Below are positions 51,930 to 59,590 of a stretch of 64,000 nt of DNA, piece by piece (position 1 is the stretch's first letter; every line of letters begins with the position of its first letter). The notes beneath the pieces were generated by a model. It did not search any database and was not told where the DNA came from. It saw only the letters and a list, made by a program, of their open reading frames with translations. A program made the translations under genes and the position numbers. The DNA is from Paenibacillus tengchongensis (GTDB taxonomy: Bacteria; Bacillota; Bacilli; Paenibacillales; Paenibacillaceae): positions 248,001-312,000 of the forward strand of contig NZ_WACP01000005.1 in the NCBI RefSeq assembly GCF_008973665.1, written 5' to 3'.

Positions 51930-52364
51930 TTAATTCGTACTGCGGATAACGCCTTTTTTCAAAATCAGATTGCCGTACAGCGCCTCTTCGCCGGTAATGA
52001 CAACTGCGTAAGCACTTTTGGCGCGCTCATAAAAGGCAAACCGTTCTTCTACGCCGATCACGGCCTCCGGATCACTTGCAGCGATAATCTCCTTGTAGGT
52101 GTCCCAGATCACCGGTACCACATTGTCGCCGGGCACTACGCCCATCAGCGCCGCCTGCTGCTGCGCGTAATGGTCCAGCGGCAGCAGCTCCAGGATGGCC
52201 GCAAGCAGCTGCGGAATGCCGGTGCCGTCATAACGAACCACCCGGGAGTGCAGGCTGTGGGCGGGGAAATTGGCGTCGGCCAATACCAGCTCGTCGCCGT
52301 GGCCCATCTCCATCATGATCTTCACCAGCTCCGGTGCCAGCAGCTTCGGGATATTATAGAGCAT
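51930..52364 (-). CDS. fucU: L-fucose mutarotase (FucU/RbsD family)
   Basis: A 144-residue enzyme that interconverts the alpha and beta anomers of L-fucose, feeding the isomerase. The conserved His in MGHGDELVLADANFPA and the C-terminal YGNLILKKGV block are present, as in FucU rather than RbsD. RBS GGAGAATACGG before ATG 52364. It is the last gene of the fucose operon, 16 bp after fucA. Confidence 0.92.
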   Translation of the reverse strand: MLYNIPKLLAPELVKIMMEMGHGDELVLADANFPAHSLHSRVVRYDGTGIPQLLAAILELLPLDHYAQQQAALMGVVPGDNVVPVIWDTYKEIIAASDPEAVIGVEERFAFYERAKSAYAVVITGEEALYGNLILKKGVIRSTN

Positions 52365-52379
52365 CCGTATTCTCCTTCC

Positions 52380-53030
52380 TTACATGCCGTAGAATGATCT
52401 AAGCGCTACCAGCTGCTCGATCCGGTCCGGCGGCAGCTCGCGTTCGCCGCCAATCATCCGCGTCAGGAAGGTGAGCTTGGCCGTATATTCCAGCCGCTCC
52501 ATGTTCATGTAAGCGGCCATGACATCCTTGCCCCAGGACAGCGCGCCGTGGCTTTCCAACAGGACCGCTGTCTTTTTGCCCAGAAACGGCATGATCGAAT
52601 CAGGTACCTCTTCCGTTGACGGCGTACCGTATGCGGCCAGTGGTATATCCCCCATGGCGATGACCGATTCCGGCATCATCATCTTATCCAGCGCTTCGCC
52701 CTTGATGGCGAATGCGGTAGCATACGGCGGATGGGCATGCACCACCCCGTTCATTTCCGGCAGTTCACGGTAAATCCGCAGATGCATCTTCACTTCGGTG
52801 GAAGGCCGGTAGCCTTCATGCGCTTCAGTAATTTCGCCCTCCAGATTGACCTTTACCAGCATATGCGGCTCCAGGTAGCCTTTGCTGACTCCGGTCGGCG
52901 TCGCCAGAATCTCATGTTCGTTCAGGCGTGCCGAAATGTTGCCGTCGTTAGCGGCGATGAAATCCTTGTTGAACAGATTGCGCCCGATGTCGCAAATCTG
53001 CAGCCGCAGCTGCTGTTCCTGTTTATCCAT
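52380..53030 (-). CDS. fucA: L-fuculose-1-phosphate aldolase
   Basis: A 216-residue class II aldolase that splits L-fuculose-1-phosphate into dihydroxyacetone phosphate and L-lactaldehyde. Zinc ligands are the two His of VHAHPPYA and the His of LESHGAL; the catalytic Glu lies in STEVKMH. The ATG at 53030 lies inside the end of the kinase gene (8-bp overlap) behind GGAGGGAACG, so it is translationally coupled. L-rhamnulose-1-phosphate aldolase is excluded by length and by operon context. Confidence 0.9.
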   Translation of the reverse strand: MDKQEQQLRLQICDIGRNLFNKDFIAANDGNISARLNEHEILATPTGVSKGYLEPHMLVKVNLEGEITEAHEGYRPSTEVKMHLRIYRELPEMNGVVHAHPPYATAFAIKGEALDKMMMPESVIAMGDIPLAAYGTPSTEEVPDSIMPFLGKKTAVLLESHGALSWGKDVMAAYMNMERLEYTAKLTFLTRMIGGERELPPDRIEQLVALRSFYGM

Positions 53031-54513
53031 GGGTCGTTCCCTCCACATCCTGCTTAATTGAAGCCGGTCCGCTGCCGCCTTGTCCCGGCTGATACACTTC
53101 CAGCGTCTCCGATGACGCCACGATTTCCCGGATCTGAGCCGGATCAAGCTCACCCAGGGCGGCGAGCTGCACCAGCATGTTGCCCAGGGCACTGGCCTCC
53201 ACCGGTCCGGCGACCACCTCTTTGCCGCAGGCGTCGGCGGTCAGCTGACACAGCAGCTTGTTCCTGATGCCGCCGCCGACCATATGGACGGTGTCGACGC
53301 GCCGTCCGGTCAGCGTCTCCAGCGCCGCAACCGCCCCGCTGTAAGCGCGGGCGAGGCTCTCCACAATGACGCGGACCACCGCGCCGCGCGATTCCGGCAC
53401 TGTCTGCCCGGTGCGCAGGCAGTACTCCCCGATCCGCGCCGGCATATCACCCGGCGGAGCGAACAGCGGATCGCCGGGATCGATCAGGATGCCCGGCGAC
53501 GGCTCCCGCTCCGCCAGCTCCGTCAGTTCGGCGAAGCTCATGACTTCGCCGGCTTCGGCCCAGGTGCGCTGGGTCTCCTGCAGCAGCCACAGGCCGGTGA
53601 TGTTCTTCAGCAGCCGGTTGCCGCCGCCGAAGCAGCTCTCGTTCGTGAAGCCTTGGCTGTAGCAGGCTTCCGACAACACCGGCTGCTCCGTCTCCAGGCC
53701 GACGAGCGACCAGGTGCCGCAGCTGATGAATGCGGCATTCTCCTTGCGGCGGTAAGGGACCGCCGCGACTGCAGCCGCCGTGTCATGCGAAGCTCCGGCG
53801 ATGACCCCAAGCGGAGGACAGCCCAGCTCCCCGCACAGGTCCGGCCGCAGCGTGCCGACGACCGTTCCGGCTTCCACGATGTCCGGCAGAAGATCCGCCG
53901 GCAGACCAAGCCGGGCGGACACCTCGCGCGCCGCCTCCGCCTTACCTGCGGCAAGCAGTCCGCTCGTGCTGAGGATGGTCCGTTCCGCAGCGGCAGCGCC
54001 CGAGAGGAAATAATGGAACAGATCGGGCATGAGCAGAATCCGCCCTGCGGCTGAACGCAGCGTTTCATTGCTCTGCCAGTCGGCAAACAGCTGGTACACC
54101 GTATTGATCGGGTCCGGCTGATTGCCGCTTAAGCGGAATTGCTCCTCCGGCGGCAGCAGCATCTCCAGCTGCGCACGGACGGCGTGCATCCGCCGGTCCC
54201 GGTAATGGTGCGGCGTGTACAGCAGCTGCCCTTCACTGTCGAGGATGCCGTAATCCACGCCCCAGGTATCCACGCTGACACTGAGAAGGTCCGGATAACG
54301 CCGGCAGGCCAGTTTGATGCCCTGCGTGATCTGCCGGAACAGCTCCAGCACGTTCCAGTGCAGATGGCCGCCGAGCGTTACCGGTATATTGGGAAAACGG
54401 TGGATTTCCTCCATCGCGATCCCTTCTCCGTCATAGGCTCCGGCAATGACTCTCCCTGAGCTTGCGCCCAGGTCAACGGCCAGCACCCTTTTCAATTGGC
54501 TCATCTCATGCAC
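53023..54513 (-). CDS. Rhamnulokinase-type sugar kinase, probable fuculokinase
   Basis: A 496-residue FGGY kinase. The N-terminal phosphate loop is VDLGASSGRVIAG, the sugar-site WGVDYGIL and the C-terminal VGGGIRNKLLCQLTADA are conserved as in RhaB rather than FucK. It sits between fucI and fucA, so it should phosphorylate L-fuculose. The start is GTG 54513, with GGAG 7 bases before; ATG three codons later is possible. This replaces the FucK of enteric bacteria. Confidence 0.88.
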   Translation of the reverse strand: MHEMSQLKRVLAVDLGASSGRVIAGAYDGEGIAMEEIHRFPNIPVTLGGHLHWNVLELFRQITQGIKLACRRYPDLLSVSVDTWGVDYGILDSEGQLLYTPHHYRDRRMHAVRAQLEMLLPPEEQFRLSGNQPDPINTVYQLFADWQSNETLRSAAGRILLMPDLFHYFLSGAAAAERTILSTSGLLAAGKAEAAREVSARLGLPADLLPDIVEAGTVVGTLRPDLCGELGCPPLGVIAGASHDTAAAVAAVPYRRKENAAFISCGTWSLVGLETEQPVLSEACYSQGFTNESCFGGGNRLLKNITGLWLLQETQRTWAEAGEVMSFAELTELAEREPSPGILIDPGDPLFAPPGDMPARIGEYCLRTGQTVPESRGAVVRVIVESLARAYSGAVAALETLTGRRVDTVHMVGGGIRNKLLCQLTADACGKEVVAGPVEASALGNMLVQLAALGELDPAQIREIVASSETLEVYQPGQGGSGPASIKQDVEGTTHG

Positions 54514-54528
54514 CGCCCCGCTCCGCCG

Positions 54529-56295
54529 CTAGTACAGCGGACCGAAATTGCGGCAGGCGCGGAAATCAGCATCCTCTAGGCTCTCGGTGCCGAACAGCGA
54601 CCAGACGCGCGGCCGGAATACATCCGCCTCCGGCACATTGTGCATGCTGACCGGGATGCGCAGGATGGACGCAAGCGTAATCAGATCGGCCCCGATATGG
54701 CCGTAGCTGATGGCCCCGTGGTTGGCGCCCCAGTTATTCATGACATCGTAGACCGACTTGAACGAGCCTGTGCCGGTCAGCACCGGCGCGAACCAGGTCG
54801 TCGGCCAGGTCGGGTCGGTCCGTTCGTCGAGTGTGCGGTGCACCTCCTCCGGCAGATCCACCGTATAGCCTTCCACGAGCTGCAGCACCGGACCGAGTCT
54901 TTTGACCAGGTTCAGCCGGGCCATCGTCACCGGCATCCCGCCTTTGGTCAGGAAGTCGGTGGAGTAGCCGCCGCCGCGGAAATATTCCTGCGAGGCCGGG
55001 CGGAACAGCGTTGCTTCGAGCGCCGCCTTGACCTCCTCGTCAGTCGTCTCCCAGAACGGCTTGATGGCCGGTGCGCCATCCTTAGTCTGCACGCCGGTGC
55101 CGTCGAGCGCCGCCGATCCTGAGTTAATCAGATGCAGTAAACCGCCGGGTGCCCGGCCTTCCAGCTCATGGCCGGTTACGCGCTTCACCGCTGCCGGACT
55201 CCAGTATGTGCGCACATCCGCGAAGATCTGGGCCGTATTCGTTAACAGATAGTTAAACAGCATCGTCACGCCGTTCAGGCTGTCGTTCTCCGTAGCTACA
55301 ATATACGGCGCCCGTCTGCCGTTCCAGTCGAAGGACGAATTAAGAATCGTCTCCATGAAGTCGCCGTTCGGGAAGTGGTCGGTCCATTGGCGCTGCCCCT
55401 GGAAGCCCGACAGCAGTGCATTATGTCCCTGTGCCTCTTCGGCGAAACCCATCTCGGCCAGCTTCGGGTTACCGACCATCAGGTCGCGGGCGATCAGGGT
55501 CATTTTGACAACCGTCTCCCACTGGCTTTCCTTGTCTTCATTGCTCACCTGCAGCTGCGGCGGATTATTGTCCGCTCCCACCTTACAGTTCTCCTTCGTC
55601 CAGGCAAGCGCACGGGCATATTCTTCCTGGTCGTAGATTCCTTCCTCGAAGCGGCGGACGAACTCGGACATATCGATATATTCATTGCGCATCCCCAAAT
55701 ATTCCTGGAAGAACTGCTCATTCACAATCGAACCGGCAATGCCCATGGATACCGAGCCCATCGACAGGTAGGAACGGCCTTTCATCAGCGCTGTGGCCAG
55801 CGCAGCCTTGGCGAAGCGCAGCAGCTTTACTGCCACATCCTGCGGAATCTCCTCGCTGCCGGAATCCTGCACGTCCTCGCCGTAAATGCCAAACGCGGGA
55901 ATGCCCTTCTGGGCGTAGGCAGAGAGTACGGCGGCCAGATAGACGGCTCCGGGTCTCTCCGTACCGTTAAAACCCCATACGGCATGGGGAATCGCAGGAT
56001 TCATATCCATTGTCTCGGAGCCATAGCACCAGCAGGGAGTTACCGTTATCGATACGCCTACATTTGCCGCGGTGAATTTGGTCTGGGCCGCCGCCGCTTC
56101 CTGAACGCCGCCGATCGTCGTATCGGCGATTACGCACTCTACCGGCGTGCCGTCCGGATAACGCAGCGATGCTTGCAGAAATGCGGCCACGCGCTCAGCC
56201 AGCCCCATGGTCTGCTCTTCCAGTGATTCGCGTACACCCCGCCGTCTGCCGTCGATGGTCGGACGGATGCCTATTTTCGGATAATGGGTTGCCAT
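54529..56295 (-). CDS. fucI: L-fucose isomerase
   Basis: A 588-residue ketol isomerase converting L-fucose to L-fuculose in the cytoplasm. The N-terminal [22 protein letters not shown], the metal-binding Glu and Asp region around [10 protein letters not shown], and the C-terminal [16 protein letters not shown] block are all present. Length agrees with E. coli FucI (591). RBS GAGGAGG before ATG 56295. It is the first gene of the operon fucI-kinase-fucA-fucU. The sequence between this gene and the divergent DeoR regulator holds a cre site and operators. Confidence 0.95.
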   Translation of the reverse strand: MATHYPKIGIRPTIDGRRRGVRESLEEQTMGLAERVAAFLQASLRYPDGTPVECVIADTTIGGVQEAAAAQTKFTAANVGVSITVTPCWCYGSETMDMNPAIPHAVWGFNGTERPGAVYLAAVLSAYAQKGIPAFGIYGEDVQDSGSEEIPQDVAVKLLRFAKAALATALMKGRSYLSMGSVSMGIAGSIVNEQFFQEYLGMRNEYIDMSEFVRRFEEGIYDQEEYARALAWTKENCKVGADNNPPQLQVSNEDKESQWETVVKMTLIARDLMVGNPKLAEMGFAEEAQGHNALLSGFQGQRQWTDHFPNGDFMETILNSSFDWNGRRAPYIVATENDSLNGVTMLFNYLLTNTAQIFADVRTYWSPAAVKRVTGHELEGRAPGGLLHLINSGSAALDGTGVQTKDGAPAIKPFWETTDEEVKAALEATLFRPASQEYFRGGGYSTDFLTKGGMPVTMARLNLVKRLGPVLQLVEGYTVDLPEEVHRTLDERTDPTWPTTWFAPVLTGTGSFKSVYDVMNNWGANHGAISYGHIGADLITLASILRIPVSMHNVPEADVFRPRVWSLFGTESLEDADFRACRNFGPLY

Positions 56296-56332
56296 TTGTT
56301 CACAGCCTCCTCAGCAGGAATAAAAGGAATAA

Positions 56333-56346
56333 TAAAAACGCTTTCA
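56333..56346 (-). promoter_or_regulatory. Catabolite-responsive element (cre) for the fucose operon
   Basis: On the reverse strand TGAAAGCGTTTTTA, one mismatch from the cre consensus TGWAANCGNTNWCA. It lies 38 bp before the fucI start, where CcpA would block transcription when a preferred sugar is present. Confidence 0.65.
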
Positions 56347-56382
56347 ACCCCTACATCATAGAACGACCTGCCACCACTGTCA

Positions 56383-56506
56383 ACATAAAACCACATATTT
56401 TATGTGTTTTTATGTGGTTTATGAGTTATTTTTGTGGTTTTTATTGTGGAATATCCTTTTTTTACGGGAAATCGGTTATAGTAAACATAAAATCACAGAT
56501 TTTATT
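56383..56506. promoter_or_regulatory. Operator array of the fucose DeoR regulator
   Basis: Repeats of the 9-mer TGTGGTTTT and its complement, with variations, occur at about 56383-56396 (ACATAAAACCACA), 56400-56410 (TTATGTGTTTT), 56409-56422 (TTTATGTGGTTTA), 56429-56443 (TTTTTGTGGTTTTTA) and 56485-56497 (ACATAAAATCACA). They fill the space between fucI and the DeoR gene in both orientations, as DeoR-type proteins require, and would allow looping. Confidence 0.6.
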
Positions 56507-56521
56507 CTTCAGGGGGCAGCC

Positions 56522-57289
56522 ATGAGAGCATTCGAACGCCGCGAGCTGATTATCAATAAACTGCACAAGTACAAGAAAGTGTTCGTCGCCGATCTGGCCC
56601 GGGACTTCGAGGTGTCTGAGGAGACGATCCGCAGGGATCTGGAGAAGCTCGACAATGAGGGCATTGCGAAGAAAAGCTACGGCGGCGCCATACTTAACGT
56701 CCATACCAACGAAGACCCCTCCTATTCACAACGCCATGCGGTGAATCTGGAGGCGAAGCGCGCCATCGCCGCCAATGTGCTGGAGCTGATCGGAGACGGC
56801 GACAGCCTGATGACCGACACCAGTTCCACCGCCTTTGAAGCGTTGAAGCGGATTACCGAAGCCCGCAGCAATCTGACGCTGATCACCAACTCGCTGGTGG
56901 TACTGTCAGAATTTCAGCATTCCGGGCATAAACTGATTTCAACGGGCGGCGTGCTCGGCGCGCAGACGAATTCTTTTGTCGGACCGAGCGCCTCGCATAC
57001 GATTCAGCGGTATAATGTGGATGTGGCTCTGTTCAGCTGCAAGGCGCTGTCGATGTCCGGCGGACTCAGCGATTCCAACGAAGCGGAGGCCGAGTTGAAG
57101 ATCCTGATGCAGCAGCAGGCGAGCAAGGTCATACTTTTGGCCGATTATTCCAAGTTTGACCGCATCGCCTTCGTCAAGCTGTTCAGCTTCGACAAAGTGG
57201 ATTACATTGTTACCGACCAGAAGCCGCCCCAGGAATGGATAGATTTTCTGAAGAAATACCAGGTATCGCTGATCTACGCTACCAATTGA
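56522..57289 (+). CDS. DeoR/GlpR-family transcriptional regulator
   Basis: A 255-residue repressor. HTH at about 20-45 (FVADLARDFEVSEETIRRDLEKL), then the DeoR sugar-phosphate sensor with SLMTDTSSTAFEAL and LADYSKFDRIAFVKLF. Start ATG 56522 behind AGGGGG; the frame is open farther upstream but crosses the operators. It is divergent from fucI. Fuculose-1-phosphate would be the expected inducer. Confidence 0.92.
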   Translation: MRAFERRELIINKLHKYKKVFVADLARDFEVSEETIRRDLEKLDNEGIAKKSYGGAILNVHTNEDPSYSQRHAVNLEAKRAIAANVLELIGDGDSLMTDTSSTAFEALKRITEARSNLTLITNSLVVLSEFQHSGHKLISTGGVLGAQTNSFVGPSASHTIQRYNVDVALFSCKALSMSGGLSDSNEAEAELKILMQQQASKVILLADYSKFDRIAFVKLFSFDKVDYIVTDQKPPQEWIDFLKKYQVSLIYATN

Positions 57290-57327
57290 TTCCCGGCCGT
57301 CCGGCCGGTATGGAGGTGATTTACACT

Positions 57328-57444
57328 GTGATATCCGCCAGTCTCTCTGCAGTTTCCGCAGCCTACTGGATTCCCTGGGCGCTGATCGCGGTGGGAGCAT
57401 TGCTGCTCCTGCTGCTGTGGGCGGTGTTCCGCAAGCTCGATTGA
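57328..57444 (+). CDS. Tiny membrane protein, 38 residues
   Basis: Mature sequence starts ISASLSAVSAAYWIPWALIA and continues with a GALLLLLLWAVFRKLD end, one transmembrane helix. The start is GTG 57328, seven bases after GGAGGTGAT, the best site in this region; ATG 57310 lies within that site. It follows the DeoR gene by 38 bp. Function unknown; it is below the size most gene finders report. Confidence 0.6.
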   Translation: MISASLSAVSAAYWIPWALIAVGALLLLLLWAVFRKLD

Positions 57445-57553
57445 TTTTTGTATGCGCTTTCGTAAATGCTAGAGCACCGTTTTCCGGCGGCGGCCGTGCA
57501 GAATCGTCTTCCATCCATACAGCCAGATGTGCATCCGGCGTTTGTGGACGGCC

Positions 57554-58006
57554 TTAATACTGCCGTTTGTTACCCTTCTTGACCTCTTCCCAATCAGCCT
57601 CGACATTGTGCCTGACCCGGGTCAGCAGGCTGTACAGGGTTTCGATTTCCTCATCCGACAGCCCGCGCAGGGCAACTTTGTCCGAATGCACCCCCTCCCT
57701 CTGCAAAAAAGGGTACACCTCCATCCCCTGCTCCGTTGCGAACAATTTCTTGATTTTCCGGTTATCCGGGTCGCTTCGCTTCTCGATTAGCCCCTGCAGC
57801 TCCAGCTTCTGAACAGCCCGGGCGGCGGTGGTCCGGTCCACCTTGATCATCTCAGCCAGCTTCTCCTGAATAATGCCCGGCTGCTCACAAATGCGCACCA
57901 GATACAGATACTGTCCCCTTGTAAGCTCTACTTCCTTGAACTCGATGTTGCTGATGGAATCAAGCGCTCTCGCAATCATGCCGATCTCCCGCAATATTTC
58001 CTTCAT
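57554..58006 (-). CDS. MarR-family transcriptional regulator
   Basis: A 150-residue winged-helix repressor. The recognition region reads IIQEKLAEMIKVDRTTAARAVQKLELQGLIEKRSD and the wing DPDNRKIKKLFATEQG. RBS AGGAGCC before ATG 58006. It is divergent from a GNAT/YczE pair, and a perfect TTGCAATTGCAA palindrome lies between. It has no conserved Cys of the OhrR type. Ligand unknown. Confidence 0.9.
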   Translation of the reverse strand: MKEILREIGMIARALDSISNIEFKEVELTRGQYLYLVRICEQPGIIQEKLAEMIKVDRTTAARAVQKLELQGLIEKRSDPDNRKIKKLFATEQGMEVYPFLQREGVHSDKVALRGLSDEEIETLYSLLTRVRHNVEADWEEVKKGNKRQY

Positions 58007-58037
58007 TGGCTGGCTCCTGTCTGCTGTCACTTTTTTG

Positions 58038-58049
58038 TTGCAATTGCAA
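58038..58049. promoter_or_regulatory. Perfect palindrome, probable MarR operator
   Basis: TTGCAATTGCAA, twelve bases, fully symmetric, centred between the divergent MarR and GNAT genes. MarR-family repressors often bind TTGCAA-type dyads. It is 31 bp before the MarR start and 81 bp before the GNAT start, so could act on both promoters. Confidence 0.7.
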
Positions 58050-58130
58050 TAATAATAGTGTAGCTTAGTTCATACCGATATGCAAACCGGGGTTGGCCCG
58101 TACTACGTACAGAAAGAAGGATTGGAACCA

Positions 58131-58577
58131 TTGATTACTGTGGAAATGATTGATTCGAAAGAGCAGCTGCAGCAAGCGTTTGAGATTCGTGAGAAAGTAT
58201 TTGTCGCTGAGCAAGGCGTCCCGCTGGAGGATGAATTCGACGAATATGACCGGCTGGACGGACGCTGCCGGCACCTGCTGGTCTATTGGGAGGGACAGCC
58301 GGCTGCTACCGGAAGAATCCGCGAAGCCTCAGGCTACGGCAAGCTGGAGCGGATCTGCGTCCTGCAGCCTTTCCGCAATTACGGTCTGGGCAAGAGCGTA
58401 GTCGCTGCCCTGGAGGATGCAGCCCGCCTGCAGGAATGGCGGCAGCTGAAGCTGCACGGACAGACGCACGCCGAAGGGTTCTACCGGAAGCTCGGATACA
58501 GCGTCGCCTCTCCGGAATTCATGGAGGATGGCATTCCCCACTACATCATGACCAAGGAGCTTTCCGGTGCCCGGTAA
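58131..58577 (+). CDS. GNAT family N-acetyltransferase (YjcF/ElaA-like)
   Basis: A 148-residue GNAT protein. The N-terminal block AFEIREKVFVAEQGVPLEDEFDEYD is the ElaA/YjcF signature, and RICVLQPFRNYGLGKSVVAALE holds the acetyl-CoA loop. Start TTG 58131, ten bases after AGAAGG; an earlier ATG has no site. It ends 11 bases inside the YczE-like gene. Substrate unknown. Confidence 0.87.
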   Translation: MITVEMIDSKEQLQQAFEIREKVFVAEQGVPLEDEFDEYDRLDGRCRHLLVYWEGQPAATGRIREASGYGKLERICVLQPFRNYGLGKSVVAALEDAARLQEWRQLKLHGQTHAEGFYRKLGYSVASPEFMEDGIPHYIMTKELSGAR

Positions 58578-59190
58578 GCGGCTGCGCGGCGGCTTGTATA
58601 TAACGGGCATTCTGCTGCTGGCGCTGGGAATCGCCCTGACCATCGTCTCGGGTCTGGGCACCTCGCCGTTCGATGCGCTGCTCGTCGGCCTGGCGCAGAA
58701 TGTCGGGCTGACTGTAGGCAGCTGGGAAATGGTCCTCGCCGCAGTGATGCTGCTCGGCAACGCGCTGCTGGCACGGAGCCGCCCGCTGCTGCTGGGCATC
58801 GTTACCTCCGTCATTACCGGGCTGAGCATCGACCTGTGGATGCTGCTGCTCGGTGACTTCCTGCAGCCTGTACAGCTCGCGGGAAGGCTGGCCTGCCTGG
58901 CGGCCGGACTGGTGGTGACCGGACTCGGCACGGCCGTGTATCTGCAGGCCCGGTTCGCCCCGACCCCGCTGGATCATCTGATGCTGCTCCTGCAGGAGCA
59001 ATACAAGCTGAGCCTGCTGTCCGCCAAAACGCTGATCTATGCCGTCTATCTCGCGCTGGCCTGGCTGTTCGACGGGCCGATCGGCATCGGCACGCTTTTG
59101 TCGGTCGCTATCGGCGGACTGCTGCTGCAGCTGTTTATGCCGCTGATCGGCAAACGGCTGGAAGCGCGGCCGGCCGGTAACACGGCATGA
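58567..59190 (+). CDS. YczE/YyaS-like polytopic membrane protein
   Basis: A 207-residue protein with five or six membrane segments. The LALGIALTIVSGLGTSPFDALLVGLA block is typical of the YczE family, whose B. subtilis member is needed for surfactin production. The GTG start at 58567 overlaps the end of the GNAT gene by 11 bp, with AAGGAG 7 bases before. Probably under MarR control together with the GNAT gene. Function unknown. Confidence 0.85.
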   Translation: MPGKRLRGGLYITGILLLALGIALTIVSGLGTSPFDALLVGLAQNVGLTVGSWEMVLAAVMLLGNALLARSRPLLLGIVTSVITGLSIDLWMLLLGDFLQPVQLAGRLACLAAGLVVTGLGTAVYLQARFAPTPLDHLMLLLQEQYKLSLLSAKTLIYAVYLALAWLFDGPIGIGTLLSVAIGGLLLQLFMPLIGKRLEARPAGNTA

Positions 59191-59258
59191 AGCACGGGCA
59201 GCAAATAAACGTGCGGAACAATAGTGCAAATAATACTACAAACAAAGTGCAATAAAAC

Positions 59259-59277
59259 CTGCCTGTACGGCAGTTTT
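59259..59277 (+). terminator. Terminator of the GNAT-YczE operon
   Basis: CTGCC-TGTAC-GGCAG followed by TTTT. It ends just before the promoter of the riboswitch. Confidence 0.65.
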
Positions 59278-59281
59278 GGCT

Positions 59282-59311
59282 TTGACTTTTCAAAATTTGC
59301 TGGGTTATACT
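59282..59311 (+). promoter_or_regulatory. SigA-type promoter of the riboswitch-kamA transcript
   Basis: TTGACT (59282-59287), 18-bp spacer, TATACT (59306-59311). Transcription would begin near 59318, at the 5' end of the riboswitch, leaving almost no extra leader. Confidence 0.7.
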
Positions 59312-59314
59312 GGA

Positions 59315-59444
59315 ATTACGCTTAATTTCCAGCCTTCCTGGCCGGAAAGCGGGGGAACCAGTCTTTTGGGGCGAATCAGCGCGGTGTTCCGCGTGTAGGG
59401 TACCATCTTACCCGAGTCCGTCAGCTAACCTCGTCAGCAGCGGA
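59315..59444 (+). ncRNA. Cyclic di-AMP riboswitch (ydaO/yuaA element)
   Basis: All conserved pieces of the ydaO element are present in order: CGCTTAATT near the start, GCGGGGGAACC (59349-59359), TTTTGGGGCGAATC (59364-59377), GTAGGGTACC and TTACCCGAGTCCGTCAGCTAACCTCGT to about 59433. The GGCGAATC and CAGCTAACC segments line the two ligand sites. ydaO RNAs bind c-di-AMP and usually turn expression off. A terminator at 59475 lies 30 bp downstream, so the switch should act by transcription attenuation. The next gene is a KamA-like radical SAM enzyme, 87 bp after the terminator. Confidence 0.93.
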
Positions 59445-59474
59445 TGGGTCTGTTTCTTCATGTATGTTATGTAC

Positions 59475-59504
59475 GAGACCCTTGCCAAGGGTCTCTTTGT
59501 GTTT
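59475..59504 (+). terminator. Riboswitch expression-platform terminator
   Basis: GAGACCCTT-GCC-AAGGGTCTC, a perfect 9-bp stem, followed by TTTGTGTTT. It sits between the aptamer and the kamA-like gene, and would form when c-di-AMP is bound. Confidence 0.85.
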
Positions 59505-59590
59505 CTATCCATAGACCCTATTGGCAACCGTGTTGGCTGTGTAAGGCTCCCCTCCCGAGCGCAAATTTGCGGCTTAAGGAGAGATGCAAG

